DNA of 64,000 bases, taken from assembly GCF_902726655.1 (NCBI RefSeq), contig NZ_CACVAN010000001.1, forward strand, positions 3,658,001 to 3,722,000, in the 5' to 3' direction. Positions 33,754 to 42,821 of the stretch are shown in pieces; the stretch's first letter is position 1; each line of letters opens with the position of its first letter. The notes below the pieces were generated by a model. The model did no database searches and was not told the origin of the DNA. It was given only the letters and a program-made list of their open reading frames with translations. Origin of the DNA: Virgibacillus ihumii. Its GTDB lineage: Bacteria; Bacillota; Bacilli; Bacillales; Amphibacillaceae. A program made the position numbers and the translations under genes.

Positions 33754-34856
33754 TTGGTATTTTCATGGCAAAAGTGAAAATGTTCCTGCGTAATCCATGG
33801 ACATTCATTATTATGGTTGTGATGTCGGTTGGTTTTGCACTCGTTCTGGGGTCTGGAAACCCCGCAACTGTTACAGTGCCTGTTTATACCGAGAATGGTT
33901 CCATCCGTGATTCTGCTGTCGGTGAGACACTTGAACAATCCGATGCCTTTTCCTTTGAGTGGGTATCAAAAGAACGGGTAGAGCAGCAGGTTCATAGCGG
34001 GAATGTCGAAGTTGGGCTGCTCCTGAGTAAAAATGATTATGATGTTATTGTCGGTGTATCTTCAGCAAATGCAAATCTGGTACATCAGACAGTACGTGAG
34101 GCGTATTTGAAAAAAGCGCAATATAATAATATTGCAAATGAAGGTGGTGCGGCCAGTCCTTCAGAGAAAAAAGAATTCATGGAACAATTGGCAGCTGCCG
34201 ATGCCGTGTTCTCCATGGAGTCAAGTTATTTTAACGGGTCAAAAGCAGACTCGTTTGACATGAAATTGCATACGTTGTTCGGCTTCACATTGTTTTTTGT
34301 CATTTACACGATTGCCTATAATGTGTTTTATGTGTTACTTGAGAAAAAAGAGGGCATTTGGGATCGGATCATTCTGTCACCTGTAAAGAAATGGGAAATG
34401 TATACAGCAAATTTTCTGTACACCTTTTTAACCGGTTACTTACAGGTGGTCATCGTGTTTCTTGTTTTCCGTTATTGGGTCGGTATCGATTTTAATGGCA
34501 GGTTTTGGGAGTCGCTGCTGCTGATCACTCCATATGTGTTTGCTATCGTTGCGTTGTCGATTCTGGTAACCGGGATTGTAAAAACCGTTCAGCAATTTAA
34601 CGCGATGATCCCGATACTTGCAGTAAGTATGGCGATGATTGGCGGTGCGTACTGGCCACTTGAAATTGTCCAATCCGAAATAATGCTGTTGCTGTCAAAA
34701 TTCGATCCAATCACGTATGGCATGGAAATTTTGTATGGTGCAGCGATTTATGGACAGCCAGTTGATGAATTGCTGTTTCCAATGAGTATTTTACTGCTGA
34801 TGGGGGTGCTGATGACCGGGGTAGGCATTCATCTGATGGAAAGAAGATATGTTTGA
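33750..34856 (+). CDS. lnrN: ABC-2 type permease (LnrN/YfiN-like)
   Basis: A 368-residue permease of the same layout as its neighbour: TM1 (NPWTFIIMVVMSVGFALVLGSG), an external domain (about 35-170), and six helices. The GTG at 33750 overlaps the TGA of the previous gene, with AAAAGGGGG upstream; an ATG five codons later is the alternative. The gene ends the operon at a terminator. Together with lnrL and lnrM homologues it would export an amphiphilic compound. Confidence 0.85.
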   Translation: MIGIFMAKVKMFLRNPWTFIIMVVMSVGFALVLGSGNPATVTVPVYTENGSIRDSAVGETLEQSDAFSFEWVSKERVEQQVHSGNVEVGLLLSKNDYDVIVGVSSANANLVHQTVREAYLKKAQYNNIANEGGAASPSEKKEFMEQLAAADAVFSMESSYFNGSKADSFDMKLHTLFGFTLFFVIYTIAYNVFYVLLEKKEGIWDRIILSPVKKWEMYTANFLYTFLTGYLQVVIVFLVFRYWVGIDFNGRFWESLLLITPYVFAIVALSILVTGIVKTVQQFNAMIPILAVSMAMIGGAYWPLEIVQSEIMLLLSKFDPITYGMEILYGAAIYGQPVDELLFPMSILLLMGVLMTGVGIHLMERRYV

Positions 34857-34858
34857 TT

Positions 34859-34892
34859 AAAAGATTGGCCATTTACTGGTCAATCTTTTTTA
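34859..34892 (+). terminator. Terminator of the ABC exporter operon
   Basis: Stem aaagattggcc / ggtcaatcttt (one mismatch) with a 6-nt loop and T tail. Confidence 0.8.
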
Positions 34893-34949
34893 AATGGAGT
34901 GAAAGATTGCTATAATAAAGTGTTCCACTAAATTTTGGGGGGATTATGT

Positions 34950-35438
34950 ATGAAATTAAATGAACGCGCCCGCACTACTATGCTGGCAGAAACGGAAGGA
35001 CTTTCTGATGAACATATTAACAAAAGACCTGCAGAGGATAGATGGTCCATAAAACAGATACTGGAGCACTTATATTTGATGGAAGGCGCTATTGCTAAAA
35101 TAATACAAAAACAGCTGGAAGAAGGGGAAAGGAAGGATATTTCCGATAAACCAATTGAGCTTACGGTCAACCGTGAAAAAAAAGTGGATGCATCGGATTT
35201 TGTTATTCCTGGAGATGACTTTGCAACACGTAAAGAACTGATACAAAAACTGGAAAGCAGCCATAAGCTGCTTGCGGATACTGCTATTAATGCTGATGAA
35301 ACGCTGCTTGAAGAGCGAATGTACCCGCATCCGCAATTTGGCGAGTTATCACTGAAACAATGGATACCTTTTGTTGCCTATCATGAAATGCGGCATACAG
35401 AACAACTCAAAGAGGTGAAGCATGATTTGAATCTATAA
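34950..35438 (+). CDS. DinB-superfamily protein
   Basis: A 162-residue four-helix protein: DRWSIKQILEHLYLMEGAIAK near residues 33-53 and FVAYHEMRHTEQLKEVKHD at the end supply the His ligands of the DinB metal site. Related Bacillus proteins include the YfiT-type bacillithiol transferases. Distinct from the first DinB-like protein of the window (6242-6790), so these are paralogues. ATG at 34950 has GGGGGGATT before it; the in-frame TTG upstream is rejected. Confidence 0.8.
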   Translation: MKLNERARTTMLAETEGLSDEHINKRPAEDRWSIKQILEHLYLMEGAIAKIIQKQLEEGERKDISDKPIELTVNREKKVDASDFVIPGDDFATRKELIQKLESSHKLLADTAINADETLLEERMYPHPQFGELSLKQWIPFVAYHEMRHTEQLKEVKHDLNL

Positions 35439-35551
35439 AATTTACTCAGCAGCCAAACTTTTCCCCTTTTGCATGGAAGTACCAGCATATATTGGGCGAA
35501 TATTTCCGTTTTTTTTAGTATAATAGAATAAGAGACTCTTTTGGCAGTTAA

Positions 35552-35593
35552 GAAAAACTTCGGCACTCGCTATTAGAGGATGCTAAGTTTTTC
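35552..35593 (+). promoter_or_regulatory. Leader hairpin before the alpha/beta hydrolase gene
   Basis: gaaaaactt (35552-35560) pairs with aagtttttc (35585-35593), 19 nt before the GTG start and close to the ribosome site aaagggga. A TATAAT box at 35518-35523 could start this leader. It may affect translation; no known riboswitch is recognised. Confidence 0.35.
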
Positions 35594-35611
35594 CAAGAAA
35601 GGGGAGAAGAT

Positions 35612-36574
35612 GTGAAACGGAAAAAATGGCTGAAGATTTTAGTTGCTGTTATAAGTGCTTTATTTATTATAGATATGATTGCAAGTTTTTATTTTTATAA
35701 TTTGGCAATTGACCGTGGTGAGAAGGATTTCCTGCAGGGAAATGATGATCTGGAAGTTTCCGCTGAAACAATGGAAGTTCTCTTGGATGGTGACTGGCGA
35801 ACCTGGGTTGATAAACAGGACTTTGATAAGTGGACGATGACGTCGTACGATGGGCTGGAATTGAAGGGATACTTCCTTGAGGCGGAAAAGCCGACAAACA
35901 AGGTGGTTGTTTTTGCCCATGGATACCTTGGCGATGCAATGGATATGGGGTTATATGGCAAGTACTATTATGAAAAAATGGGCTATAATATTTTTACGGC
36001 TGATGCACGCGGACATGGTGCGAGTGAAGGTGAATATATTGGCTTCGGCTGGCACGACAGACTTGACCTGATTGACTGGGTTAATAAGATTGTGAAAAAG
36101 TACGGGGAAGACACGGAAATCGTGCTGCATGGTGTGTCGATGGGAGCTGCGACTGTATTGATGGCAAGCGGTGAGGATCTTCCGGACAACGTTAAGGCAA
36201 TTATAGCTGACAGTCCGTACACGAGTGTATATGGCATGTTTGAATATCAGATGGAACGGATGTATCATTTGCCGGATATTCCGATTCTGCCAAGCACCAG
36301 CCTGGTTACACAATTTAAGGCAGGTTATTCATTGAAGGGCGCCTCGGCGTTGAAACAGGTGAAAAAGGCAGAAGTCCCAATTTTGTATATTCACGGAAAA
36401 GCAGACACATTTGTTCCGACAAAGATGAGCTATAAACTTTATGAAAATACGAAAAGTGAAGCGGAAATTATGACTGTGGATGGTGCAAACCATGGTGAAT
36501 CTTTCGTTATCGCCAAAGATAAATATGTGAGAAAAATGAAAGCATTTTTGGATAAATATATGAGTAACGAATAA
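35612..36574 (+). CDS. Membrane-anchored alpha/beta hydrolase (YqkD-like)
   Basis: A 320-residue hydrolase with an N-terminal membrane anchor (WLKILVAVISALFIIDMIAS). The fold shows HG oxyanion region FAHGYLGD, nucleophile Ser in LHGVSMGAAT (GxSxG), Asp in HGKADTFVP and His in ANHGESF. Likely an esterase or peptidase acting outside the membrane; substrate unknown. GTG start with AAAGGGGAGAAG upstream. It converges on the S9 peptidase gene through a strong two-way terminator. Confidence 0.88.
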   Translation: MKRKKWLKILVAVISALFIIDMIASFYFYNLAIDRGEKDFLQGNDDLEVSAETMEVLLDGDWRTWVDKQDFDKWTMTSYDGLELKGYFLEAEKPTNKVVVFAHGYLGDAMDMGLYGKYYYEKMGYNIFTADARGHGASEGEYIGFGWHDRLDLIDWVNKIVKKYGEDTEIVLHGVSMGAATVLMASGEDLPDNVKAIIADSPYTSVYGMFEYQMERMYHLPDIPILPSTSLVTQFKAGYSLKGASALKQVKKAEVPILYIHGKADTFVPTKMSYKLYENTKSEAEIMTVDGANHGESFVIAKDKYVRKMKAFLDKYMSNE

Positions 36575-36619
36575 AACAAACGGCTGACATCGAAGTTGAT
36601 GTCAGCCGTTTGTTTTTTT
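36575..36619. terminator. Bidirectional terminator
   Basis: Stem aaacggctgacatc / gatgtcagccgttt with a 6-nt loop; A- and T-rich flanks serve both convergent genes. Confidence 0.9.
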
Positions 36620-36644
36620 ATCCGTTTTAACGGGTAGTATTACT

Positions 36645-38651
36645 TTATAAATGTGTTTCAAACCAGCGTATGATATGGTTCAGGCGCGCCAGCCGCATAT
36701 CCGGATCACCGCTCCTGCTCAGCTCATGATTTGCACCCGGAAAGCGGACAAATTCGACTTCTTTTCGAAGATTTTTGAGCGTAATAAACATTTGTTCACT
36801 TTGCTCAATCGGACAACGGAGATCTCTTTCACCGTGGACGATTAACAATGGTGTCTCGACATTTTCGGCGTACTTGAGCGGGGAAAATTCCCACAGTTTT
36901 TCCGGATCCTCAAGCAGGTTTTTGCCCAACTCCCATTTGGTAAAGAAATAACCGATATCACTCACGCCGTAAAAACTCAGCCAGTTGCTGATACAGCGTT
37001 GGGTTACTGCAGCTTTGAACCGGTTGGTATGCCCGACAATCCAGTTGGTCATAAACCCGCCATAGCTGCCTCCGGTTACACCAAGCCGATTCTCGTCTAT
37101 ATAGTCATCGTTGGCCAATACAAAATCAACGGCAGCCATTAAGTCAGTAAAGTCTTTTCCACCATAATCCTCACGGCATGCATCAACAAAAGTCTGACCG
37201 TATCCGTGGCTTCCACGCGGGTTTGTGTAAAGAACGACATACCCTTGGGCTGCCAGCAGCTGTAGTTCGTGGAAGAATGTCTGACCATACATGGCATGCG
37301 GTCCGCCATGGATTTCGAGCACAAGCGGGTATTTTTTACTTTCTTCAAACCCATATGGCTTTAATATCCATCCTTGAATTTCCCAGCCGTCTTCCGCTTT
37401 ATATGTCAAGGTTTCCGGTTCACTTAATACGACTTCTCCAAGCAGGTCATTATTTCCATTGGTCATTCGCTGCAGACCGTGCTCGTCCAGCAGGTAAAAA
37501 TTACATGGATTGGTCGGTGTGCTGATTCCCAAAATAAACTTTCCGTCGGTTGAATCATAGGAAAAACCAAATACATGATTATCGTTTTTATAGAGCACCT
37601 GAAGCTCTGCAGCCGGATTGATTTGGTACAGCCCCGTTGCTCCATAATCTGTAGCAAGGAAAAAGATGTGTTTTCCATTTTTTGACCAAACCGGGCCCTC
37701 TGTTGATTGCCCGATCCTGGTATCACCAATCATTGTATCGCCTAGTTGCATGTCCCACTTACTACTCAGACAAGTACGTTTCCGGGATTGGACATCAAAC
37801 ATATACAATTCACTCAGTGTGGCACCCTGATGTGAATATTCATGACCGAAACAGGCAATTTTGTTCCCCTCCGGAGCGAACCGGGCATTGCCGTATGCAC
37901 CTTTTCCGTCGGTCAATTGCACCTGTTCCTTCGTCATCAGGTGAAGTAAAAATAGATCATTTGTTAGTTCAAAGTCTTCATTATCATTAAGATTTGCTGA
38001 AAATAGGATAGTCCTTCCGTCTGGTGATACATCTTCCAAATGGTGGTCAGCATCTGCTGTCGTTAATTGTTCAAACCTTTCTTCATTCAACTTGAGTGAT
38101 ACTATCTGTGCACGCTTTTCGTCGTGAAGTCCTCTCGCATCGGACTTATATTTCAGGCGAGTCACTACGAGCGGTTTTTTGCTTTTTTCCGCCTGCTCTT
38201 TTTCCCGCTCATCCTTTGTCCATTCACGCTGATTTGTTACATCGTCATTTGTTTCAAGCGCTGCCTGGAAAAAGATTTTGCTGCCATCTTTGGACCAGAT
38301 GGGGGAGGTCGCACCATTTTTGAAGGTCGTCAGCTGCTTTGCCTCACCACCATTCATTTGTAACAGGTAAAGCTGCGGTGTCCCTCCGTTCCGGTCTGAT
38401 TGGAACACTGCACGACTGCCATCCGGCGAAATGCACAGGCTGCTGTTATTATTTTTGCCGAATGTCCATTGCACCGGTTCGGATTCATTCAGCTTTTGAT
38501 AAAATAAATGCGATTCATATTCGTTTTTATCATTCACTGTTGTGGAAACAAAGGTATAACCATTGCCGTCCGGATTAAATTGCGGATCACTGTACACATC
38601 AATCTTCTTCAAATCCTCTGCGGTTAAGGCCCGTTTTGATTCATTACGCAT
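36645..38651 (-). CDS. yuxL: S9 prolyl oligopeptidase-family peptidase (YuxL-like)
   Basis: A 668-residue cytosolic serine peptidase. Residues 1-400 form a TolB/DPP-type beta-propeller (repeated SPDGSRAVFQSDR, SPDGRTILFSAN). The C-terminal hydrolase has Ser in GVTGGSYGGFMTNWIVG, Asp in VHGERDLRCP and His in GANHELSRS. Family members release acyl-amino acids or short peptides. The C-terminal half is very close to B. subtilis YuxL as I recall it. AAGGGAGAG lies 8 nt before the ATG. An interspersed hairpin element (copy C) sits 38-88 nt upstream of the start, in the same orientation. Confidence 0.9.
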   Translation of the reverse strand: MRNESKRALTAEDLKKIDVYSDPQFNPDGNGYTFVSTTVNDKNEYESHLFYQKLNESEPVQWTFGKNNNSSLCISPDGSRAVFQSDRNGGTPQLYLLQMNGGEAKQLTTFKNGATSPIWSKDGSKIFFQAALETNDDVTNQREWTKDEREKEQAEKSKKPLVVTRLKYKSDARGLHDEKRAQIVSLKLNEERFEQLTTADADHHLEDVSPDGRTILFSANLNDNEDFELTNDLFLLHLMTKEQVQLTDGKGAYGNARFAPEGNKIACFGHEYSHQGATLSELYMFDVQSRKRTCLSSKWDMQLGDTMIGDTRIGQSTEGPVWSKNGKHIFFLATDYGATGLYQINPAAELQVLYKNDNHVFGFSYDSTDGKFILGISTPTNPCNFYLLDEHGLQRMTNGNNDLLGEVVLSEPETLTYKAEDGWEIQGWILKPYGFEESKKYPLVLEIHGGPHAMYGQTFFHELQLLAAQGYVVLYTNPRGSHGYGQTFVDACREDYGGKDFTDLMAAVDFVLANDDYIDENRLGVTGGSYGGFMTNWIVGHTNRFKAAVTQRCISNWLSFYGVSDIGYFFTKWELGKNLLEDPEKLWEFSPLKYAENVETPLLIVHGERDLRCPIEQSEQMFITLKNLRKEVEFVRFPGANHELSRSGDPDMRLARLNHIIRWFETHL

Positions 38652-38688
38652 ACAATTTTCTCTCCCTTATTGTTTCATGATATGAATC

Positions 38689-38739
38689 TTAGAAAACTTG
38701 GTTGCCATCAAGCCTTAGGTGACAGCCATCGTTGCACTT
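38689..38739 (-). repeat. Interspersed hairpin element, copy C
   Basis: On the minus strand it reads gcaacgatggctgtcaccta and continues to aaccaagttttctaa, nearly the same as copy B at 51804. The arms TGTCACC and GATGGCA pair with one mismatch and one G-U. It lies in the leader region of the S9 peptidase gene. Confidence 0.65.
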
Positions 38740-38756
38740 AATCAGTAAGGAATGCT

Positions 38757-38787
38757 GAAAAAAGCCTTTTGTAAAAACAAAAGGCTA
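38757..38787 (-). terminator. Terminator after the D-amino acid aminotransferase gene
   Basis: On the minus strand gccttttg / caaaaggc with a 6-nt loop, then six T residues. Confidence 0.85.
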
Positions 38788-39648
38788 CACGGTATGTCTT
38801 ATAATATTGGCATCTTTTTCGTATGCTTCCTGAAGCTGACGGGTTATCTTGCCAGGCTGTCCGTTTCCAATTTTGGTACCATCGACTGACACAATTGGCA
38901 TAACTTCTGCAGTACTGCTTGAAAGGAATAACTCATCAGCGTCTGCTATATCATCTACTGAGAAGCTATTTTCAACAAACGGCAAGGACAAGTCTGCGGA
39001 AAACTGCTCAACCCGCATGCGAACACAACCGTGAAGAATACCATTTGATGCCGGGTGTGTATGAATCTCACCGTCTTTCACTAAATAAACATTCGATGAG
39101 CTGCATTCAGTTACCAGACCATCTTTATGAAAGATTGCTTCAAAGGAGCCATTTTCCTTTGCTTCCTGCTTTGCGAGCACATTAGGAAGTAAATTCAAGC
39201 TCTTAATATAGCAATAATCCCACCGGCTGTCATGCCGGGTTATGGCAGAGACGCCATTCTCGAGATTCTTTTTGTTTCTTGGTAAATCCTGAACATATGC
39301 ATACACGTTTGCTTCGACATTTTTCGGAAAAGTATGGTCTCTTGGTGCTGAACCGCGGGTGGACTGCAAATATACTTTGCCGTCTTCAGACATGTTGTTT
39401 CGTTCCAGCAGGTCCAGTAACAGATTGGTAATCTCATTTTTGGAAAATGGCAGTACAAGTTTAATAGCTTCAGCGGAACGGAAAAGACGGTCAACATGCT
39501 CCTGAAGCAGGTAATAGGATCCGTTATAAATCCGGATGACTTCATATACACCGTCACCGAATTGTAATCCCCGTTCCTCAAATGGATAATGCAGATTATC
39601 ACGGTGGGTGAACATTGTTTGTGATAAAATAATTGGATAAACTGACAC
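38785..39648 (-). CDS. dat: D-amino acid aminotransferase
   Basis: A 287-residue class IV PLP enzyme that makes D-glutamate and D-alanine interconvertible with their keto acids, feeding the cell wall. Marks: FEERGLQFGDGVYEVIR at the start (the Tyr of the active site), PLP Lys149 in CYIKSLNLLPNVLAKQ, and the Glu in VTECSSSNVYLV. Length matches B. subtilis Dat. GTG start with AAGGAGGC 8 nt before it. Its start region faces fnr across 139 bp that contain an Fnr-like site. Confidence 0.92.
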   Translation of the reverse strand: MSVYPIILSQTMFTHRDNLHYPFEERGLQFGDGVYEVIRIYNGSYYLLQEHVDRLFRSAEAIKLVLPFSKNEITNLLLDLLERNNMSEDGKVYLQSTRGSAPRDHTFPKNVEANVYAYVQDLPRNKKNLENGVSAITRHDSRWDYCYIKSLNLLPNVLAKQEAKENGSFEAIFHKDGLVTECSSSNVYLVKDGEIHTHPASNGILHGCVRMRVEQFSADLSLPFVENSFSVDDIADADELFLSSSTAEVMPIVSVDGTKIGNGQPGKITRQLQEAYEKDANIIRHTV

Positions 39649-39714
39649 ACTACTCGCCTCCTTGCAATTAAATCCATTCTATAATTTATCTGAATGCTTG
39701 TAAATATTATTATA

Positions 39715-39730
39715 AGTGATATTTATCACA
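39715..39730. promoter_or_regulatory. Fnr-like binding site upstream of fnr
   Basis: AGTGATATTTATCACA differs at one base from TGTGA-N6-TCACA, the site bound by Bacillus Fnr. Its centre is about 40-41 bp before the start expected from the TATAAT box at 39751-39756, the position used for class II activation. Confidence 0.7.
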
Positions 39731-39787
39731 ATTTCAGTTTAAGAATGAGGTATAATGGAAAGTAGTTAGTATAGGAGGTGGAATAAT

Positions 39788-40477
39788 ATGGAACCACTAT
39801 TGCAGCGTATGAGCAAGGAAGATGCGAATGTATTGTTTGCAAATTCCGAAAAAATGGAATTCACAAAAGGTGAAACCATTTATAATGAAGGTGATTCATC
39901 CGATTATTTATATTTTATACATACAGGCGAAATCAGACTTTTTAAGCGAACTGGTCCGAACAAGGAACTGACGATTTTTACCCGGCGGAGAGATGATGCA
40001 TTTGGTGAGGTTGGTGTTTTCAGCAGCCTTAAATATTCCAATACTGCTGAAGCTGTCATGAACTCTGTATTATATCGTATTGAGAATCAGACATTGGAAA
40101 ACATACTGACGGATAATGGTGGAATTGGACTGCATTTTACCAGATGGGTTGCTGAATCGCTCGAGGCAAGCAAGGCCAAAATTCGTGATTATATTGCGTT
40201 TGGATCAGAAGGTGCTGTGGCATCTGTATTTATCCGCTATTCCAATATGTACGGGGTGGTAACACCTGAGGGAGTGCGCATAACGGAGCCAATTATGATC
40301 CAGGATATCAGTAAGCATATCGGAATTTCACGGGAAACGGTCAGCCGTATAGTGAACAAATGGAAGGAACGAGGAATTATTGATAATGATAATAAATATT
40401 TTTTATTGAAGAAAGTGGATTATTTTAAAGAGCTTCTCGTTTGTGAACAGTGCGGCGTGGAAAATTGCGTATTGTAG
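39788..40477 (+). CDS. fnr: Fnr-type oxygen-responsive regulator with C-terminal Fe-S cluster
   Basis: A 229-residue Crp/Fnr protein: cyclic-nucleotide-fold sensor (about 15-110, GETIYNEGDSSDYLYFIHTGEIRLF), dimer helix, and helix-turn-helix (IQDISKHIGISRETVSRIVNKWKERG). The C-terminus has C219, C222 and C227 (CEQCGVENC), the same spacing as the three cluster cysteines of B. subtilis Fnr; D134 lies about where that protein has its Asp ligand. It should bind DNA when a 4Fe-4S cluster is intact, that is without oxygen. An Fnr-like box sits in its own promoter, suggesting self-activation. TAGGAGGTGG precedes the ATG. Confidence 0.9.
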   Translation: MEPLLQRMSKEDANVLFANSEKMEFTKGETIYNEGDSSDYLYFIHTGEIRLFKRTGPNKELTIFTRRRDDAFGEVGVFSSLKYSNTAEAVMNSVLYRIENQTLENILTDNGGIGLHFTRWVAESLEASKAKIRDYIAFGSEGAVASVFIRYSNMYGVVTPEGVRITEPIMIQDISKHIGISRETVSRIVNKWKERGIIDNDNKYFLLKKVDYFKELLVCEQCGVENCVL

Positions 40478-40530
40478 AGGGGCTGTGACATCGTTGCAGC
40501 TCTTTGTTCGACATTCTTTTCAAAAAAGAC

Positions 40531-40559
40531 TTGATTTAAGATCACCCTCTTGGTATAAT
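40531..40559 (+). promoter_or_regulatory. Promoter of the tRNA-Gly gene
   Basis: TTGATT and TATAAT with exactly 17 bp between, about 70 nt upstream of the tRNA. Confidence 0.75.
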
Positions 40560-40627
40560 TAAAAATGTTCATAAAAAAATATACATAATATTGAATGATT
40601 GAAATCTGGTTATTAATAATTGAATAT

Positions 40628-40701
40628 GCGGGTGTAGTTTAGTGGTAAAACCTCAGCCTTCCAAGCTGATGATGTGGGTTCGATTCCCATCATCCGCTCC
40701 A
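40628..40701 (+). tRNA. tRNA-Gly (anticodon TCC)
   Basis: The 74-nt sequence folds as a cloverleaf: acceptor gcgggtg / catccgc (one G-U), D arm with agtggtaaaa, anticodon loop cttccaa with TCC, T loop ggttcgattcc, and an encoded CCA end. It has its own promoter and a strong terminator, so it is transcribed singly. Confidence 0.97.
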
Positions 40702-40714
40702 TTACATAAGTCTT

Positions 40715-40759
40715 AACGCAGTGTTTCGTACCATCACATACGAAGCATTGCGTTTTTTC
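40715..40759 (+). terminator. Terminator of the tRNA gene
   Basis: aacgcagtgtttcgta pairs with tacgaagcattgcgtt (two G-U), 8-nt loop, then six T residues. Confidence 0.9.
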
Positions 40760-40819
40760 ATTGTAGAAAAATATAGACCATAAACCTGTGGATTATTAAT
40801 ATTACCCAAACAGCCACGG

Positions 40820-41030
40820 CCAGATCCAGCGCCCAGCAACTAGCAAACTTCACACTCTTCACTACGATAAGTCAACATCGGTTCGCTTTCAGCTCACCGT
40901 GTTTCCTTTATCTCATTGCAGAGATAAGGAAGATCGGCTAAAACCGCCGCTTTGCGCGGCAACGCCGACCCACCCTGCATGGCAGGGCGCAGTTTGTACG
41001 TTGCTAAACGGGCGCTTCCGCTTTTGTTTT
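40820..41030 (+). repeat. Structured Bacillaceae-type intergenic repeat (about 210 bp)
   Basis: The ends gatccagcgcccagcaac and gttgct-aaac-gggcgct pair (agcgccc/gggcgct; agcaac/gttgct), and gggcgcttccgcttttgttt resembles the 3' end of a widespread Bacillus intergenic repeat (ccagcgcct ... gcgcttgcgcttttg). Inside are more hairpins: tttccttatctc / gagataaggaa, ccgccgctttgcgcggc and accctgcatggcagggc. It lacks ORFs and has higher GC than its surroundings. It may be a mobile repeat or an RNA gene; the T tail would allow it to act as a terminator. Confidence 0.7.
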
Positions 41031-41101
41031 GCTTCACTTGAATATTCAGCAGCAATGCCTGTATGCTGAAAAGAGATATTCTATTAAATTGAGGGATTTA
41101 C

Positions 41102-42805
41102 ATGCAAAAATTAATGCAAACATTAAAGCAAATTGATGGAAAAAGCTATAAAGCATATAAAAACATTCAAGGTCGCTATAAATTCAAAGATTTTGATGTT
41201 CATATTGATTATGTGCAAGGGGATCCCTTTGCAACTCCGTCGAAAATACGGGTTGTGATCCCAACGGATAAACGAGCTCTAAAAGATGAGTGGCTTTCTC
41301 CGGATTCACGGCAAACAGCAACTGAAGACATTTTTGCACGGAAAGTTGGGAAGGCAATTGCGAAGGGCAATTTTGTCATCAAAGGCTCAGGCAAAAGTGG
41401 CAGTATCTTTTTTGACAAACCCGGTCAGGAAGTATTGAAACGCAGTGCTGTACAAATAGATGCAAACTCCATAACGGTTTGTATCTCAGTAGGATTGCCG
41501 GCGAACGGACGCCGTATTAACGGGCGTGAGGCAGAAAAATTATTTTCCGCCGCCATCCCGGCTATTATTAAAAATTCCGTTTTTACGATTACCAATGATG
41601 AAATTGTTAATGCCACACAGCTTGCTGATCAGCAGGAAGCCATTAGGAAGGAAATGCGTCAAAATAACTGGATTTCCTTTATTGCAAATGGAGCATTTCT
41701 GCCACGGGAGAGCGGCATCAGTAATCGACCGATGAAGGATGCTGTAGCATTTCAAAGCCCGCCGGAAAATGAGGTGGAGATTGAAATTCCGCATCGAACG
41801 GAACCACTGAAAGGAATGGCGATTAAAAAAGGTATCTCTCTCATCGTCGGCGGCGGGTATCACGGGAAAAGTACCATTTTGGAAGCAGTTGAGCGCGGTG
41901 TTTATGCTCATACGCACAGAGACGGCCGGGAATACGTGCTGACTGATCCGGATGCAGTGAAAATTCGGGCGGAAGACGGCCGGCAGATAACCGGTGTTAA
42001 CATTTCACCGTTCATCAATAACCTGCCGCATAAGCAGGATACGGATTTCTTTTCAACCGAAAATGCCAGTGGAAGCACCTCACAGGCGGCCAATGTGATG
42101 GAAGCATTGGAAGCGGGTGCCACAACATTACTGATTGATGAGGATACAAGTGCGACGAACTTTATGATTCGTGACCACCGGATGCAACAGCTTGTAAGAC
42201 GTGAGAAGGAGCCAATTACACCATTTATTGATAAAATAAAACAGTTGCGTGATCAGTTCGATGTTTCAACGATTTTGGTCATGGGTGGATCCGGTGATTA
42301 TTTTGCCGTTGCAGACTCTGTCATTATGATGGAGGCGTATGTTCCTTATAATGTGACGGATGAAGCGAGAAAGATTATGGAACAGGACCCGCTTGACCGG
42401 GAATCGCTGTCGGCTGAAACATTCGGTGATATTACCAACCGTTATTTTAAGCAAAACTCGTTGCAGACGCAAAAAGGTAAACGCTCCAAAACACAGGCAA
42501 AAGGCTTAACCAAAATCTTAATGGGGAAAACGGATATTTCGTTTGACGATACCGAGCAATTGGCGGATGAATCACAAACACGGATGATTGCTGAAATCAT
42601 TCAGTATTTGGATCGGACCAATGGACTGGGCAATCGATCGGTACATCAACTGTTGGATGATGTTGAGAAGCAAATGGATAAGGATGGTCTGGCGTCATTT
42701 ACTGTCTTTAACGATCAGCATCCGGGAGATATCGCACGCCCCAGACGTTACGAAATAGCCGCAGTGCTGAACCGGATGCGTACAGCGAAGGTCATTCAAA
42801 AGTAG
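41102..42805 (+). CDS. ABC-class predicted ATPase (ABC_ATPase family)
   Basis: A 567-residue soluble protein. The N-terminal third is a conserved domain of unknown role (IQGRYKFKDFDVHIDYVQGDPFATPSKIRV). The ATPase core has a modified P-loop GGGYHGKSTILEAVERGVY, a serine/glycine region ENASGSTSQAANVMEAL that resembles the ABC signature, and Walker B LLIDEDTSATNFMIRD. There is no membrane part, so it is not a transporter subunit. Known members are uncharacterised; nucleic-acid or chaperone roles are possible. GAGGGATTTAC lies upstream of the ATG. It leads into queG with a 16-nt gap. Confidence 0.85.
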   Translation: MQKLMQTLKQIDGKSYKAYKNIQGRYKFKDFDVHIDYVQGDPFATPSKIRVVIPTDKRALKDEWLSPDSRQTATEDIFARKVGKAIAKGNFVIKGSGKSGSIFFDKPGQEVLKRSAVQIDANSITVCISVGLPANGRRINGREAEKLFSAAIPAIIKNSVFTITNDEIVNATQLADQQEAIRKEMRQNNWISFIANGAFLPRESGISNRPMKDAVAFQSPPENEVEIEIPHRTEPLKGMAIKKGISLIVGGGYHGKSTILEAVERGVYAHTHRDGREYVLTDPDAVKIRAEDGRQITGVNISPFINNLPHKQDTDFFSTENASGSTSQAANVMEALEAGATTLLIDEDTSATNFMIRDHRMQQLVRREKEPITPFIDKIKQLRDQFDVSTILVMGGSGDYFAVADSVIMMEAYVPYNVTDEARKIMEQDPLDRESLSAETFGDITNRYFKQNSLQTQKGKRSKTQAKGLTKILMGKTDISFDDTEQLADESQTRMIAEIIQYLDRTNGLGNRSVHQLLDDVEKQMDKDGLASFTVFNDQHPGDIARPRRYEIAAVLNRMRTAKVIQK

Positions 42806-42821
42806 AAGGAAGGTAAAACGA

